A stretch of 64,000 bases of DNA from Paractinoplanes lichenicola (GTDB lineage: Bacteria > Actinomycetota > Actinomycetes > Mycobacteriales > Micromonosporaceae). The notes under the pieces are model-generated. The model ran no database searches. It worked only from the letters and a program-made list of their open reading frames with translations, and had not been told where the DNA came from. Below are positions 23,801 to 30,589 of this stretch, one piece after another (positions within the stretch are counted from its first letter, which is position 1; every line of letters begins with the position of its first letter). The translations under genes and the position numbers were made by a program. The DNA is taken from assembly GCF_016785085.1 (NCBI RefSeq), contig NZ_JAENHO010000014.1:186001-250000 (forward strand), read 5' to 3'.

Positions 23801-26734
23801 CGCGTCGGAGTCGTTGCCGGGCGCCGGGTCGGTGCTCGCGGACGAGACGACGCGGGTGGTGGCGGTGAGGGCCCCGCTCCCCTGCGCCTCCCCGGTCAGG
23901 TCGAGCCGCTCGGTGGCCGCCACGGCGAGCGCGCCGAGGGTCCAGGTGCGCCCCGTGGGGTCGTACGCGCCGGAAGTGGGGGTGCCCGAGGTGAGCACGA
24001 GGCCGGCGGACAGGTCCTCGCGCACGACCACCGACGACGCGTCGGAGGGGCCGAGGTTCTCGACGGTGGCGCGGAAGGCGACCGGTCCCGTCTGCACGAC
24101 CGCCGGGGTCGAGGTCGTCATGGTGACGCGCAGGTCGGCCCGGTGCTCGACGGTCGCGGTGGTGGTCACGCTGTCGTTCGACGAGTCCGGGTCGGGGGCC
24201 GAGGACGACACCGACGCCGTACGGGCGAAGGAGTCTCCCGCGTAGGCCGGGGGCAGCGGCACGTCGTCGAACGTGATCGTCCACGTGGCCGAGGCGGCCA
24301 GCGACGAGATCGTGCAGAGATAAAGGCCGCCCTGGTACGCGCACGAGCCGCCCCCGGACGAGGAGGCGGACGGGACCGGGCGGCCGGCGGGCACGGGTTG
24401 CCGCAGCGAGACGCCGTCGGCGCGGGTCGGGCCGTTGTTCGTCACGGTCACCACGCCGCGCACGTCCCGGCCCGCCACCAACGTGGTCGAGCCGCCGGGG
24501 CCGGTGAGGGCCTGCGTGACCGCGAGGTCGGCCCGCAGCAGGATCGTGAACGTGACCGTGTCGGTGTCGTTGGCCGCGTTGTTGTCGGTGGTCGGCGAGA
24601 TGACCGTCGTGCTCGCCTGATGCACACCCGCGGCCACGTCCGGCCCGACCACCGTGCTGCCCGTGATCGTGACGACCTGACCGGCCGCGAGACCGGGGAA
24701 CGTGCAGGCCGACGCCGAGCAGTACGGGTTGCTGGGCCGCACGATCGTGATGCCGGGCGGCACGACGGTGTTGAACGAGACGTTCGTGGCCGCGGACGGG
24801 CCGTTGTTGGTCACCACGAGCGTGAACGGCACGGTGTCGCCGGGGTAGGCCGAGCTCGCGCCGAGGCTGAGCTTGACGCCGACGTCGGCGACCGAGGTAC
24901 CCGACGACTGCACCGACATGTTGTTGTTGCCGACCACGGGATCGGAGGTGGCCGAGCTGATAGACACGGCGTTGTTGATCGCGCCCGAGCCGCCGGAGTC
25001 GAGCTGCACGACAATGCTCACTTGTTGCGTGCCGCCCGGGTTGAGATCGGGCAAAGAGCATTCCACCGTACGGGTTGAGCTCAGTGAGCAGCTGCCGCCG
25101 GGGGTGGTCGCGCTGACGAACGTCGAGCCGGTGGCGATCGGGTCGGTCAGCGCGATCGTGCGCGCGGTGGACGGGCCGGCGTTGGTGACCGTGGCGGTGT
25201 AGGTGACCGTGCCGCCGGCCACCGGGGTCGTCGGCGCGTAGGTCAGCGTGACGCCGAGGTCGGCCGAGGTGGCCACGGTGGCGCTGACCGACGTGGCGTT
25301 GTCGGCCTGGTTGAGCTCGTACGTGCCGCTCGCCACGGACGCGGTGAGCGTGGCCTGGGCGCCCGGGGTGGCCGCGGCGGGCACGTCACCCGACACCGTC
25401 ACGGTCGCGGTGCCCGAGACGGGCAGCGGGCCGACGTCGCACACGGCCGTCGAGCCGGTCACCGTGCACGGGCCCTGCGGCGAGGTGGCCGTCACGTTGG
25501 TGATCCCGGCCGGGGCGGTCGCGGTCACCTGGGTCGCGGCCGCCGTGCTGGGCCCGGCGTTGGTGACGGTCAGGTTTGTCGTCGCCCGCCGCCCGGCCAC
25601 CACGCCCGGGCTCGCGACCGTGCCCGCGACGGCCAGGTCGGCGGCCGCGGCGACGGCGGTCGTGACGACGTTGGAGGTCGAGGTGACCCGGGTGGCCGCC
25701 AGGTCGTCGGTGTAGGTGGCGGTGGCGTCGTCGCTGATCGTCGAGGCGGCCACGGCCGAGGTCACCCGGGCCTGGTAGCTGAACGAGCGGCTCTCCCCGA
25801 CCGGGATCGTGCCGCCGCCGGCCGCCCCCGCACCCACTCCGGCGCGGACGTTGACCGTACGGGTGGCCGCGGTGTATTCCCCCGTGTCGCTGTCCGACGC
25901 GTCGCTGACCGTGGTCGTGACCGAGCCGTTGATCGAGCGGATCGAGCCGGGCACGAAGGTCAGCCCGGCCGGCAGGTCGTCGCTGAGCACGCTGAGCTGG
26001 GCCGGGTTGCCGCCGTCGTTGCGCGCGGTGACCGTGTACGTCAGCACGTCGCCCACGTTGGCCGTGGCCTGCGAGACGGCCGTCGTCGTGGCCAGGCAGG
26101 GCGAGGTGCCGAACGAGATGCCGTCGAGGAAGTTGCCGTGGGTCGCCATGTTCTGCGCCGCGGAGACCGACTCGAACGCGAAGCGGGTGTTCGTCTGGCC
26201 GGCCGGCACGGTGTAGTTGCCGCCGTAGGTGCCCCAGGTCTGCCCGTCCGAGATCGTCCGCTGCCGCACCTGCACGCCGCCGGCCGGGCCGATGTTGACC
26301 GCCATGACGTCGGTGCCGAGGCGGCCGCGATGCTTGAGCTGCCAGCGCAGCACCTGCCCGGGGGTGGTCGCCACGTCCTGATAGAGCGTGGACACGTAGT
26401 TGGCGTTGAGCTCGACGAACTGCTCGCGGGAGCCCGCGTCGACGCCCATCCGGACCTGGCGCCACAGCTCGAAGACCTTGTCGGGCGCGGTGGTCTTCCA
26501 GCCCGGCATGTTGGTCTCGGGGATCAGCGACATCGAGGCGGCGGCGATCGACGGCGACTCGAAATCGCCGTTGACGAGCGACACCGCGGCGGGGCAGACG
26601 GTCGCCGCGGTGGCCACCGGACCGAGGCCGGGCAGGGTCACCGGCAGCAGCAGGCACGTGCCGGTGAGCACGGCGACGGCCGCGACACGGGCCATCAGGC
26701 CACGCCACGGCCGGACCCGCTGGGCAAAGCTCAC
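20846..26734 (-). CDS. Giant DUF11-repeat cell-surface protein
   Basis: 1962 aa. Signal peptide (about 1-44), then a jelly-roll-like domain (VNGDFESPSIAAASMSLIPE to GNFLDGISFGTSPC). About 14 DUF11/Ig-like repeats of roughly 100-125 residues follow. An initial unit (ARNDGGNPAQLSV) and five carrying NxGPSxA come first; eight carrying xNTGNVxM and a conserved CPATTLAxGATMTC come after. A C-terminal membrane segment (RLALAGLAVIALGIALMMLV) and a short basic tail anchor it; there is no LPXTG. It probably forms a stalk or adhesin, perhaps stabilised by the repeat Cys pairs. TAGCTT lies 6 nt before the GTG start (leaderless). Confidence 0.85.
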   Translation of the reverse strand: MSFAQRVRPWRGLMARVAAVAVLTGTCLLLPVTLPGLGPVATAATVCPAAVSLVNGDFESPSIAAASMSLIPETNMPGWKTTAPDKVFELWRQVRMGVDAGSREQFVELNANYVSTLYQDVATTPGQVLRWQLKHRGRLGTDVMAVNIGPAGGVQVRQRTISDGQTWGTYGGNYTVPAGQTNTRFAFESVSAAQNMATHGNFLDGISFGTSPCLATTTAVSQATANVGDVLTYTVTARNDGGNPAQLSVLSDDLPAGLTFVPGSIRSINGSVTTTVSDASDSDTGEYTAATRTVNVRAGVGAGAAGGGTIPVGESRSFSYQARVTSAVAASTISDDATATYTDDLAATRVTSTSNVVTTAVAAAADLAVAGTVASPGVVAGRRATTNLTVTNAGPSTAAATQVTATAPAGITNVTATSPQGPCTVTGSTAVCDVGPLPVSGTATVTVSGDVPAAATPGAQATLTASVASGTYELNQADNATSVSATVATSADLGVTLTYAPTTPVAGGTVTYTATVTNAGPSTARTIALTDPIATGSTFVSATTPGGSCSLSSTRTVECSLPDLNPGGTQQVSIVVQLDSGGSGAINNAVSISSATSDPVVGNNNMSVQSSGTSVADVGVKLSLGASSAYPGDTVPFTLVVTNNGPSAATNVSFNTVVPPGITIVRPSNPYCSASACTFPGLAAGQVVTITGSTVVGPDVAAGVHQASTTVISPTTDNNAANDTDTVTFTILLRADLAVTQALTGPGGSTTLVAGRDVRGVVTVTNNGPTRADGVSLRQPVPAGRPVPSASSSGGGSCAYQGGLYLCTISSLAASATWTITFDDVPLPPAYAGDSFARTASVSSSAPDPDSSNDSVTTTATVEHRADLRVTMTTSTPAVVQTGPVAFRATVENLGPSDASSVVVREDLSAGLVLTSGTPTSGAYDPTGRTWTLGALAVAATERLDLTGEAQGSGALTATTRVVSSASTDPAPGNDSDAVTVTAAAAAPALNLEVTTAVAPGSATAAGAGDTITYTYRVTNTGNLPMSGLVVTGSRGGPGACGATTLAVGAATTCPAGGYQVTSADVTAGQPILDVVTADAENSATTGPVQYAKVTAGVPLAAAHPSLVVMVTPTVSAPSRQNAAAAGDRIDYSYEIVNNGNVAMEFIGLTDTRAAGVGCPATTLAIGATMTCTSAAGYTVTQADLDAGGVITDAVTVNARPAGSPTAITFGPFGVDVTVAAPAPALLLKVTADRSGPVAAGDVIAYEYEVTNTGNVTVDHLDVTDELIDVIDCPALTLAVGATMTCTSDGGYLVTQDDIDAGVPVEDDALVTAQGVAPGSPVVQAESYDPVPVVAAAPGLALTITPTGRTTELTLGDRISYAYTVRNTGNVTMRAVAVTDSRFGAASCPATVVAVGATMACTAGAIYTVTQTDVDTGGSVALTARVLSGGTVRDTATSILPLASARGALTITVSPVAGAVVGAGDTIGYTYRITNVGRVTMRDIAVDDDTLGAATCPVTSLAPAASTTCTSSRTYTVTDQDVDAGEALTTEAYVSGKLPGGATVTFGPATAAVPVLVPAPALTAQGFAVVTPATRQYAARPGDTVAYTFEVANTGNRALTGIAVTALRSGTARCPATTLAVRATMTCTGQRAVAVTQADQDAAAPFVESVRVLAGTLEFGPFTVAVQLEKPVFMLRIMAIATHRPAVTAGDSVSVAYRVTNTGNVSASGLSVPSAACPVAALAPAAVVTCPMPVPYTVTQADIDRNKPLTFRSSATATWSGRASTFGPAAATIALAAPRPAVTAVQTATWKDRDGNGVLGVADDVVSTFEVTNTGNVTLVNVRVTGFPAAVTCKPTRLAPGASATCVSVVYHLTARDIANGERTTEATVTGDVESLGRPTRAAAPSTVVIPFEPPPGEVPVTGPAAGRLALAGLAVIALGIALMMLVTVAPGGGPARTPVQLVLDGAGRWRPAGPGRHRAAG

Positions 26735-26847
26735 CCCGTGAAGCTATGCCGGGAAAGGTGAGTTTACGTCGCTTTTAGGGTTATTACTGAGCCGGATGCT
26801 CATCCGACGGCCGCGTGGTGGTCATCTGGCCCGCCTAACGTCGGCGG

Positions 26848-27441
26848 GTGCGGATAGCCGAATACGTGCTGCTCTTCTTCGGACTGGTCGGGCTCTACAT
26901 CGCGGTGCACGTGCCGGGCGGCCCGATTCCGGTGCTGCTGGTGGCGGCGGTCGCGATCGTGATCTATCTGCGCCGGCATTCGGTGCCGCTGCTGGGGCGG
27001 GTCAACGGGCTCAAAAGCGTACTGATGCTGTGGGCTCTGGTCTCTGTTCTGACGGTCGGGGCCGTGGCGCTGTTCGACCGGGAGAATCTGTTCATCCTGC
27101 CGCGCGAGAACCCGGGGCTGTGGCTGCTCATCTGCGTGTTCTATCCGCTGACGTCGGTCTATCCGCAGGAGTTGCTCTATCGGGGCTTCCTGATGCACCG
27201 GTACGCCCCCGTGTTCGGCGACGGCAAGGCGATGGCGGCGGCCGGCGCGCTCGCGTTCGGCTTCGCGCATCTGCTCTTCGGCAACGTGATCGCCGTGGTG
27301 GCCACCGTCATCGGCGGGTGGCTTTTCGCGCGGCGCTATCAAAAGACCGGATCGCTGCTCGTCGTCTCGATCGAGCACGCCCTTTACGGAATCACCATCT
27401 TCACCGTCGGGCTGGGGCAGTATTTCTATCACGGAGCCTGA
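26848..27441 (+). CDS. CPBP-family intramembrane protease-like protein
   Basis: 197 aa with about 6 membrane segments. The CPBP signature is present as PQELLYRGFL (motif 1), FGFAHLLFGN (motif 2) and SIEHALYG (motif 3). In most members motif 1 is EExxxR; here the first Glu is Gln, which may alter activity. The family includes CAAX-type proteases and bacteriocin-immunity proteins. TAACGT (26836-26841) lies 6 nt before the GTG start (leaderless). No bacteriocin gene was seen nearby. Confidence 0.8.
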   Translation: MRIAEYVLLFFGLVGLYIAVHVPGGPIPVLLVAAVAIVIYLRRHSVPLLGRVNGLKSVLMLWALVSVLTVGAVALFDRENLFILPRENPGLWLLICVFYPLTSVYPQELLYRGFLMHRYAPVFGDGKAMAAAGALAFGFAHLLFGNVIAVVATVIGGWLFARRYQKTGSLLVVSIEHALYGITIFTVGLGQYFYHGA

Positions 27442-27469
27442 CCGGCCGGGGCTCCCCAACCCCGGCCGG
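27442..27469. terminator. Bidirectional terminator-like hairpin
   Basis: CCGGCCGGGG (27442-27451) and CCCCGGCCGG (27460-27469) form a perfect 10-bp stem with an 8-nt loop between the convergent CPBP and pectate lyase genes. No T-tract, as is common in actinobacteria. Confidence 0.6.
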
Positions 27470-27478
27470 CGTCTCGGC

Positions 27479-28933
27479 TTACTGCCCGATGTTGGCCTGC
27501 GGTCCCGCGTACGTCTTGAGCAGGCTCGGGACGTCGGCGGCGGGATCGAGAGTGTACGAATAGAAACTGCTCGGCGTGAACGCGGACCCGTTGGTCTGCT
27601 GCTTGCCCGAGCTGTTGACGACGATGCTGCCGCTCTGCTTGAGCTGGGCGGCCGACGTGTCGTTGTAGTACGGGTTCTTCACGTTGTCGAAATAGCTGTT
27701 CTCGAGCACCAGCTTGGTGGCGCCCCGCGAGAGATTCCCGTACGACGTGATGTTCTGCAGATAGTTGTTGTAGAGGTGCGCGTACGCGACGTTGTCGACG
27801 CTCGGATTGCGCTGGTTGGTGTCGTGCAGCCAGTTGTGGTGGATCGTCATCCGCGCCGACACGTTGTCGGTCCAGCCGATGCCGAACGACTTGTTGTTGT
27901 TCGCCAGCACGTTCCACGACACGGTCAGATAGCTCGTGTCCTTGCGGCTGTCGATCGAGCCGTCGTTCATCCGCGTGATCGTGTTGTGGTCGATCCAAAT
28001 GTGGTCGGCCGTGTCCATCTGGATGCCGTCGTAGTCGTAGACCTTGTCGTCCGGGTCGTCGTCGGGCATCGCCGTGTCCCGGATGGTCAGGTTGCGGATG
28101 ATGACGTTGCGCACCCCCTCACCGAGGAAGAAGCCGCCGCCGACGATGTGACCGCTGGTGCCGACGCCCACGATCGTCTTGTTCGACTTGACCTTGAGCT
28201 CGGTTCCCTTGGGCGTGATCGTGACGGCGCCGGAAACCCTGATCACGTACGGCTCGGTGGCCGTGACGTATTTGTTCAGGTCGGCCTGGTTGCTGACCGT
28301 CACCGTGGTGCCGGCCGCGCCGCCGGTCGTGCCGCCGCCGGTGGCCGCGAACCCGTCCGGAGTCGACGGCCACGTGCGGCCGCCGCTCGGCGGCGTCGGC
28401 GTTGCGCCGGCCGCCGTGTTGAACGCCCACTGCTTGTTGCTGTTCGCAGTGCACGTTTCCTGGATGATCGCGGCACCCGACGCGGTCGACGCGTCCTTGT
28501 CGCTGATGCACAGGCCGTTGCCGACATTGATGATCTGGAACGTGCCCGACCCGCTGGCCGCGAACCGCCACTGCTGGTTGGCCTGGCCGCTCGCGCAGCC
28601 CCACTGCTGCAGCTGGACGCCGCTGCTGGTCGAACTGCCGGGCACGTCGATGCACCGGCCGCTGCTGACGTTCTGCAGCAGGAAGTTCGAGCCGGCCGCG
28701 ACCACCTTGAACTGCTGCCAAGCGGCGCCGTCGGTACAGCCCCACTGCTGCAGCAAGGCACCGTTGGCACTGCTCGCGCCGGGAACGTCGATGCACTTAC
28801 CGCTCTTGGTGACGGCCAGGTAGTAGGTGCCGCCGGCGACTGGGGTGGCCGCTGCCTCCGACGGCAGCACGGAGATGCCGATGAGGGCGGCGACGGTGGT
28901 GGCCGCCAGCGCCGCGATACTGATCTTCTTCAT
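27479..28933 (-). CDS. Secreted pectate lyase (PL1) with N-terminal CBM13 lectin module
   Basis: 484 aa. Signal peptide MKKISIAALAATTVAALIG, then a ricin-B trefoil (about 33-165) with three LQQWGC- or IQETC-type subdomains and CIDVPG repeats. After a Pro/Gly linker comes the PL1 beta-helix (about 190-484). It contains IIRNLTIRDT, GIQMDTADHIWIDHNTIT (vWiDH signature), NDGSIDSRKDTSYLTVSWN, MTIHHNWLHDTNQRNPSV and YNNYLQNI. It cleaves polygalacturonate by beta-elimination with Ca2+, outside the cell. GAAGGAG precedes the ATG, and only 9 bp separate it from the pectinesterase stop: one operon. Confidence 0.93.
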   Translation of the reverse strand: MKKISIAALAATTVAALIGISVLPSEAAATPVAGGTYYLAVTKSGKCIDVPGASSANGALLQQWGCTDGAAWQQFKVVAAGSNFLLQNVSSGRCIDVPGSSTSSGVQLQQWGCASGQANQQWRFAASGSGTFQIINVGNGLCISDKDASTASGAAIIQETCTANSNKQWAFNTAAGATPTPPSGGRTWPSTPDGFAATGGGTTGGAAGTTVTVSNQADLNKYVTATEPYVIRVSGAVTITPKGTELKVKSNKTIVGVGTSGHIVGGGFFLGEGVRNVIIRNLTIRDTAMPDDDPDDKVYDYDGIQMDTADHIWIDHNTITRMNDGSIDSRKDTSYLTVSWNVLANNNKSFGIGWTDNVSARMTIHHNWLHDTNQRNPSVDNVAYAHLYNNYLQNITSYGNLSRGATKLVLENSYFDNVKNPYYNDTSAAQLKQSGSIVVNSSGKQQTNGSAFTPSSFYSYTLDPAADVPSLLKTYAGPQANIGQ

Positions 28934-28942
28934 GGGGCTCCT

Positions 28943-30364
28943 TCAGCCGACCGGGTTCCAGCCGTCACTGCCGGCCAGATACTTCTGCGGGGTGTAGTTG
29001 GCGGCCTGCGCGTCGCTCAGCTGCGGCCGGTTGCCGTTCGTGCCGGCGCCGGAACCGGTGTTCTTGTATTCACTGAAGCGCGCGTTCTGCCAGGTGTTGC
29101 CGGACATGTCGGTCCACGGCTGCGCGGTCTTGATCGTCGCGCTCAGGCTGGACTCGCGATAGAGCACCTGCGCGTCCGGGCGCCAGGGCCGGCCGAGCTG
29201 GGTCACGTTGTTGGCCGCGCCCGTGATCGTGCATTTGTAGAAGAGCAGCCCGTACGTCTTGGCGGCGTCGGTGCTGGCCGCGGTGATCGGGCCGCCGCTG
29301 CTGCGCTTCTCGTAGATCGAGCTGTTGTGGAAGACAGTGGTCGCCCCGCCGAAGATGAAGTCGACCGTGCCCTCGACGTACGAGTTCTTGACGTACGACC
29401 GGTTGTTGTTGACCAGAAACGTGTCCTGGTTGCCGAGGAACCGCACGTTGTCGAAGACGGACCGGTCGGCGTTGAGGTTGACGGCGACGGCCTGGCTGCC
29501 CTCGCCGTAGTCGTTCGAGAACGTCAGGTTCGTCGCCGCGAAGTCGTGGCCGTCGAGGAACGCGGTGGCGCTGCCCGAGGTGCCGTAGCCGCCCGCGCTG
29601 CTCCGGTTGTTGACGATCACGGTCTGGCTCGCGCTGCCGCCCAGCCCCTGCAGGGTCACGTACGGCTTGTTGGAAGGCACCGTGACGATCTCGCGGTAGG
29701 TGCCCGCCTTGATCGTGATGACGCGCCGGGTCGTGTTGTTCGCCGGCACGGCGTCGATCGCGGCCTGGACGGTCGTGTACTGCCCGGTGCCGTCCTTGGC
29801 CACGGTGGCCGGGCCCGACGTGCCGACCGGAGTGAAGGCCCACTGCTTGTTGGAATTGGCCGAGCAGGTCTCCTGGATGATCGCGGCGCCGGACGAGGTG
29901 GACGCGCCCTTGTCGCTGACGCACAGGCCACTGCCGACGTTGATGATCTGGAATGTGTCCGTTCCGCTGGCGGCCAGGCGCCACTGCTGGTTGGTCTGCG
30001 TGCTCGCGCAGCCCCACTGCTGCAGCTGGACGCCGCTGGTCGTGGAGCCGCCGGGCACGTCGACGCACTTGCCACTGCTGACGTTCTGCAGCAGATAGTT
30101 CGAGCCGGCCGCGACCAGCTTGAACTGCTGCCAGGTGGCGCCGCCGGTGCAGCCCCACTGCTGGAGCAGGGCGCCGTTGGCGGCGGAGGCACCGGGGACG
30201 TCGATGCACATGCCGCTCTTGGTCACCTTGAGCTGATAGGTGCCGCCGGTCGCGGGCAGGGTCGCCGCGCTCGACGGCAGCACGCTGACGGCGATCGCGG
30301 CGGCGGGGGCGGTGATCGCCAGGGCGGCGACGAGGAGGCGCCTTCGGCGGGGTAGTCCGGACAC
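28943..30364 (-). CDS. Secreted pectinesterase (CE8) with N-terminal CBM13 lectin module
   Basis: 473 aa from GTG 30364 (GAGAGG 9 nt upstream); ATG 30424 would place the operator inside the gene and give a non-signal N-terminus. Signal peptide (PRRRRLLVAALAITAPAAA), a ricin-B trefoil almost identical to that of the lyase, then CE8: AKDGTGQYTTVQAAIDAVP, ITIKAGTYREIVTVPS, the catalytic Asp residues in GNQDTFL and EGTVDFIFG, and Arg in LGRPWRP. It removes methyl esters from pectin, producing the substrate for the downstream lyase. It is the first gene of the operon. Confidence 0.93.
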   Translation of the reverse strand: MSGLPRRRRLLVAALAITAPAAAIAVSVLPSSAATLPATGGTYQLKVTKSGMCIDVPGASAANGALLQQWGCTGGATWQQFKLVAAGSNYLLQNVSSGKCVDVPGGSTTSGVQLQQWGCASTQTNQQWRLAASGTDTFQIINVGSGLCVSDKGASTSSGAAIIQETCSANSNKQWAFTPVGTSGPATVAKDGTGQYTTVQAAIDAVPANNTTRRVITIKAGTYREIVTVPSNKPYVTLQGLGGSASQTVIVNNRSSAGGYGTSGSATAFLDGHDFAATNLTFSNDYGEGSQAVAVNLNADRSVFDNVRFLGNQDTFLVNNNRSYVKNSYVEGTVDFIFGGATTVFHNSSIYEKRSSGGPITAASTDAAKTYGLLFYKCTITGAANNVTQLGRPWRPDAQVLYRESSLSATIKTAQPWTDMSGNTWQNARFSEYKNTGSGAGTNGNRPQLSDAQAANYTPQKYLAGSDGWNPVG

Positions 30365-30385
30365 CCTCTTGGTCCTCTCACATTG

Positions 30386-30399
30386 TGGGAGCGCTCCCG
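30386..30399. promoter_or_regulatory. CebR-like LacI-family operator of the pectin operon
   Basis: TGGGAGCGCTCCCG matches 13 of 14 bases of the CebR-type box TGGGAGCGCTCCCA. It lies 22 bp upstream of the pectinesterase start in the gap shared with the divergent sigma-beta-helix gene. No LacI regulator is encoded nearby, so control would come from elsewhere in the genome. Confidence 0.65.
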
Positions 30400-30589
30400 A
30401 AAGGTCACGCTGTGCTGTCGCCACCGCGGGGAATCGGCGGCACCCTGGTAGATGGCTTGCCGGCGGGCTGACAACAGAAAACGCCGAGATTTCTTCTCTT
30501 TACAGCTCGCGGGGCCCGTGTCAGCCTGAGGCCGCCCGTTACGGGCACGTTTCGCATTGAGGTTCGTAGATTTGACCGGGAGGACAGCC

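Noticed and set aside
20861..25078. 1405-codon plus-strand open frame
   Set aside because: Antisense to the DUF11-repeat gene; composition (Gly/Arg/His) and lack of any domain show it is a shadow.
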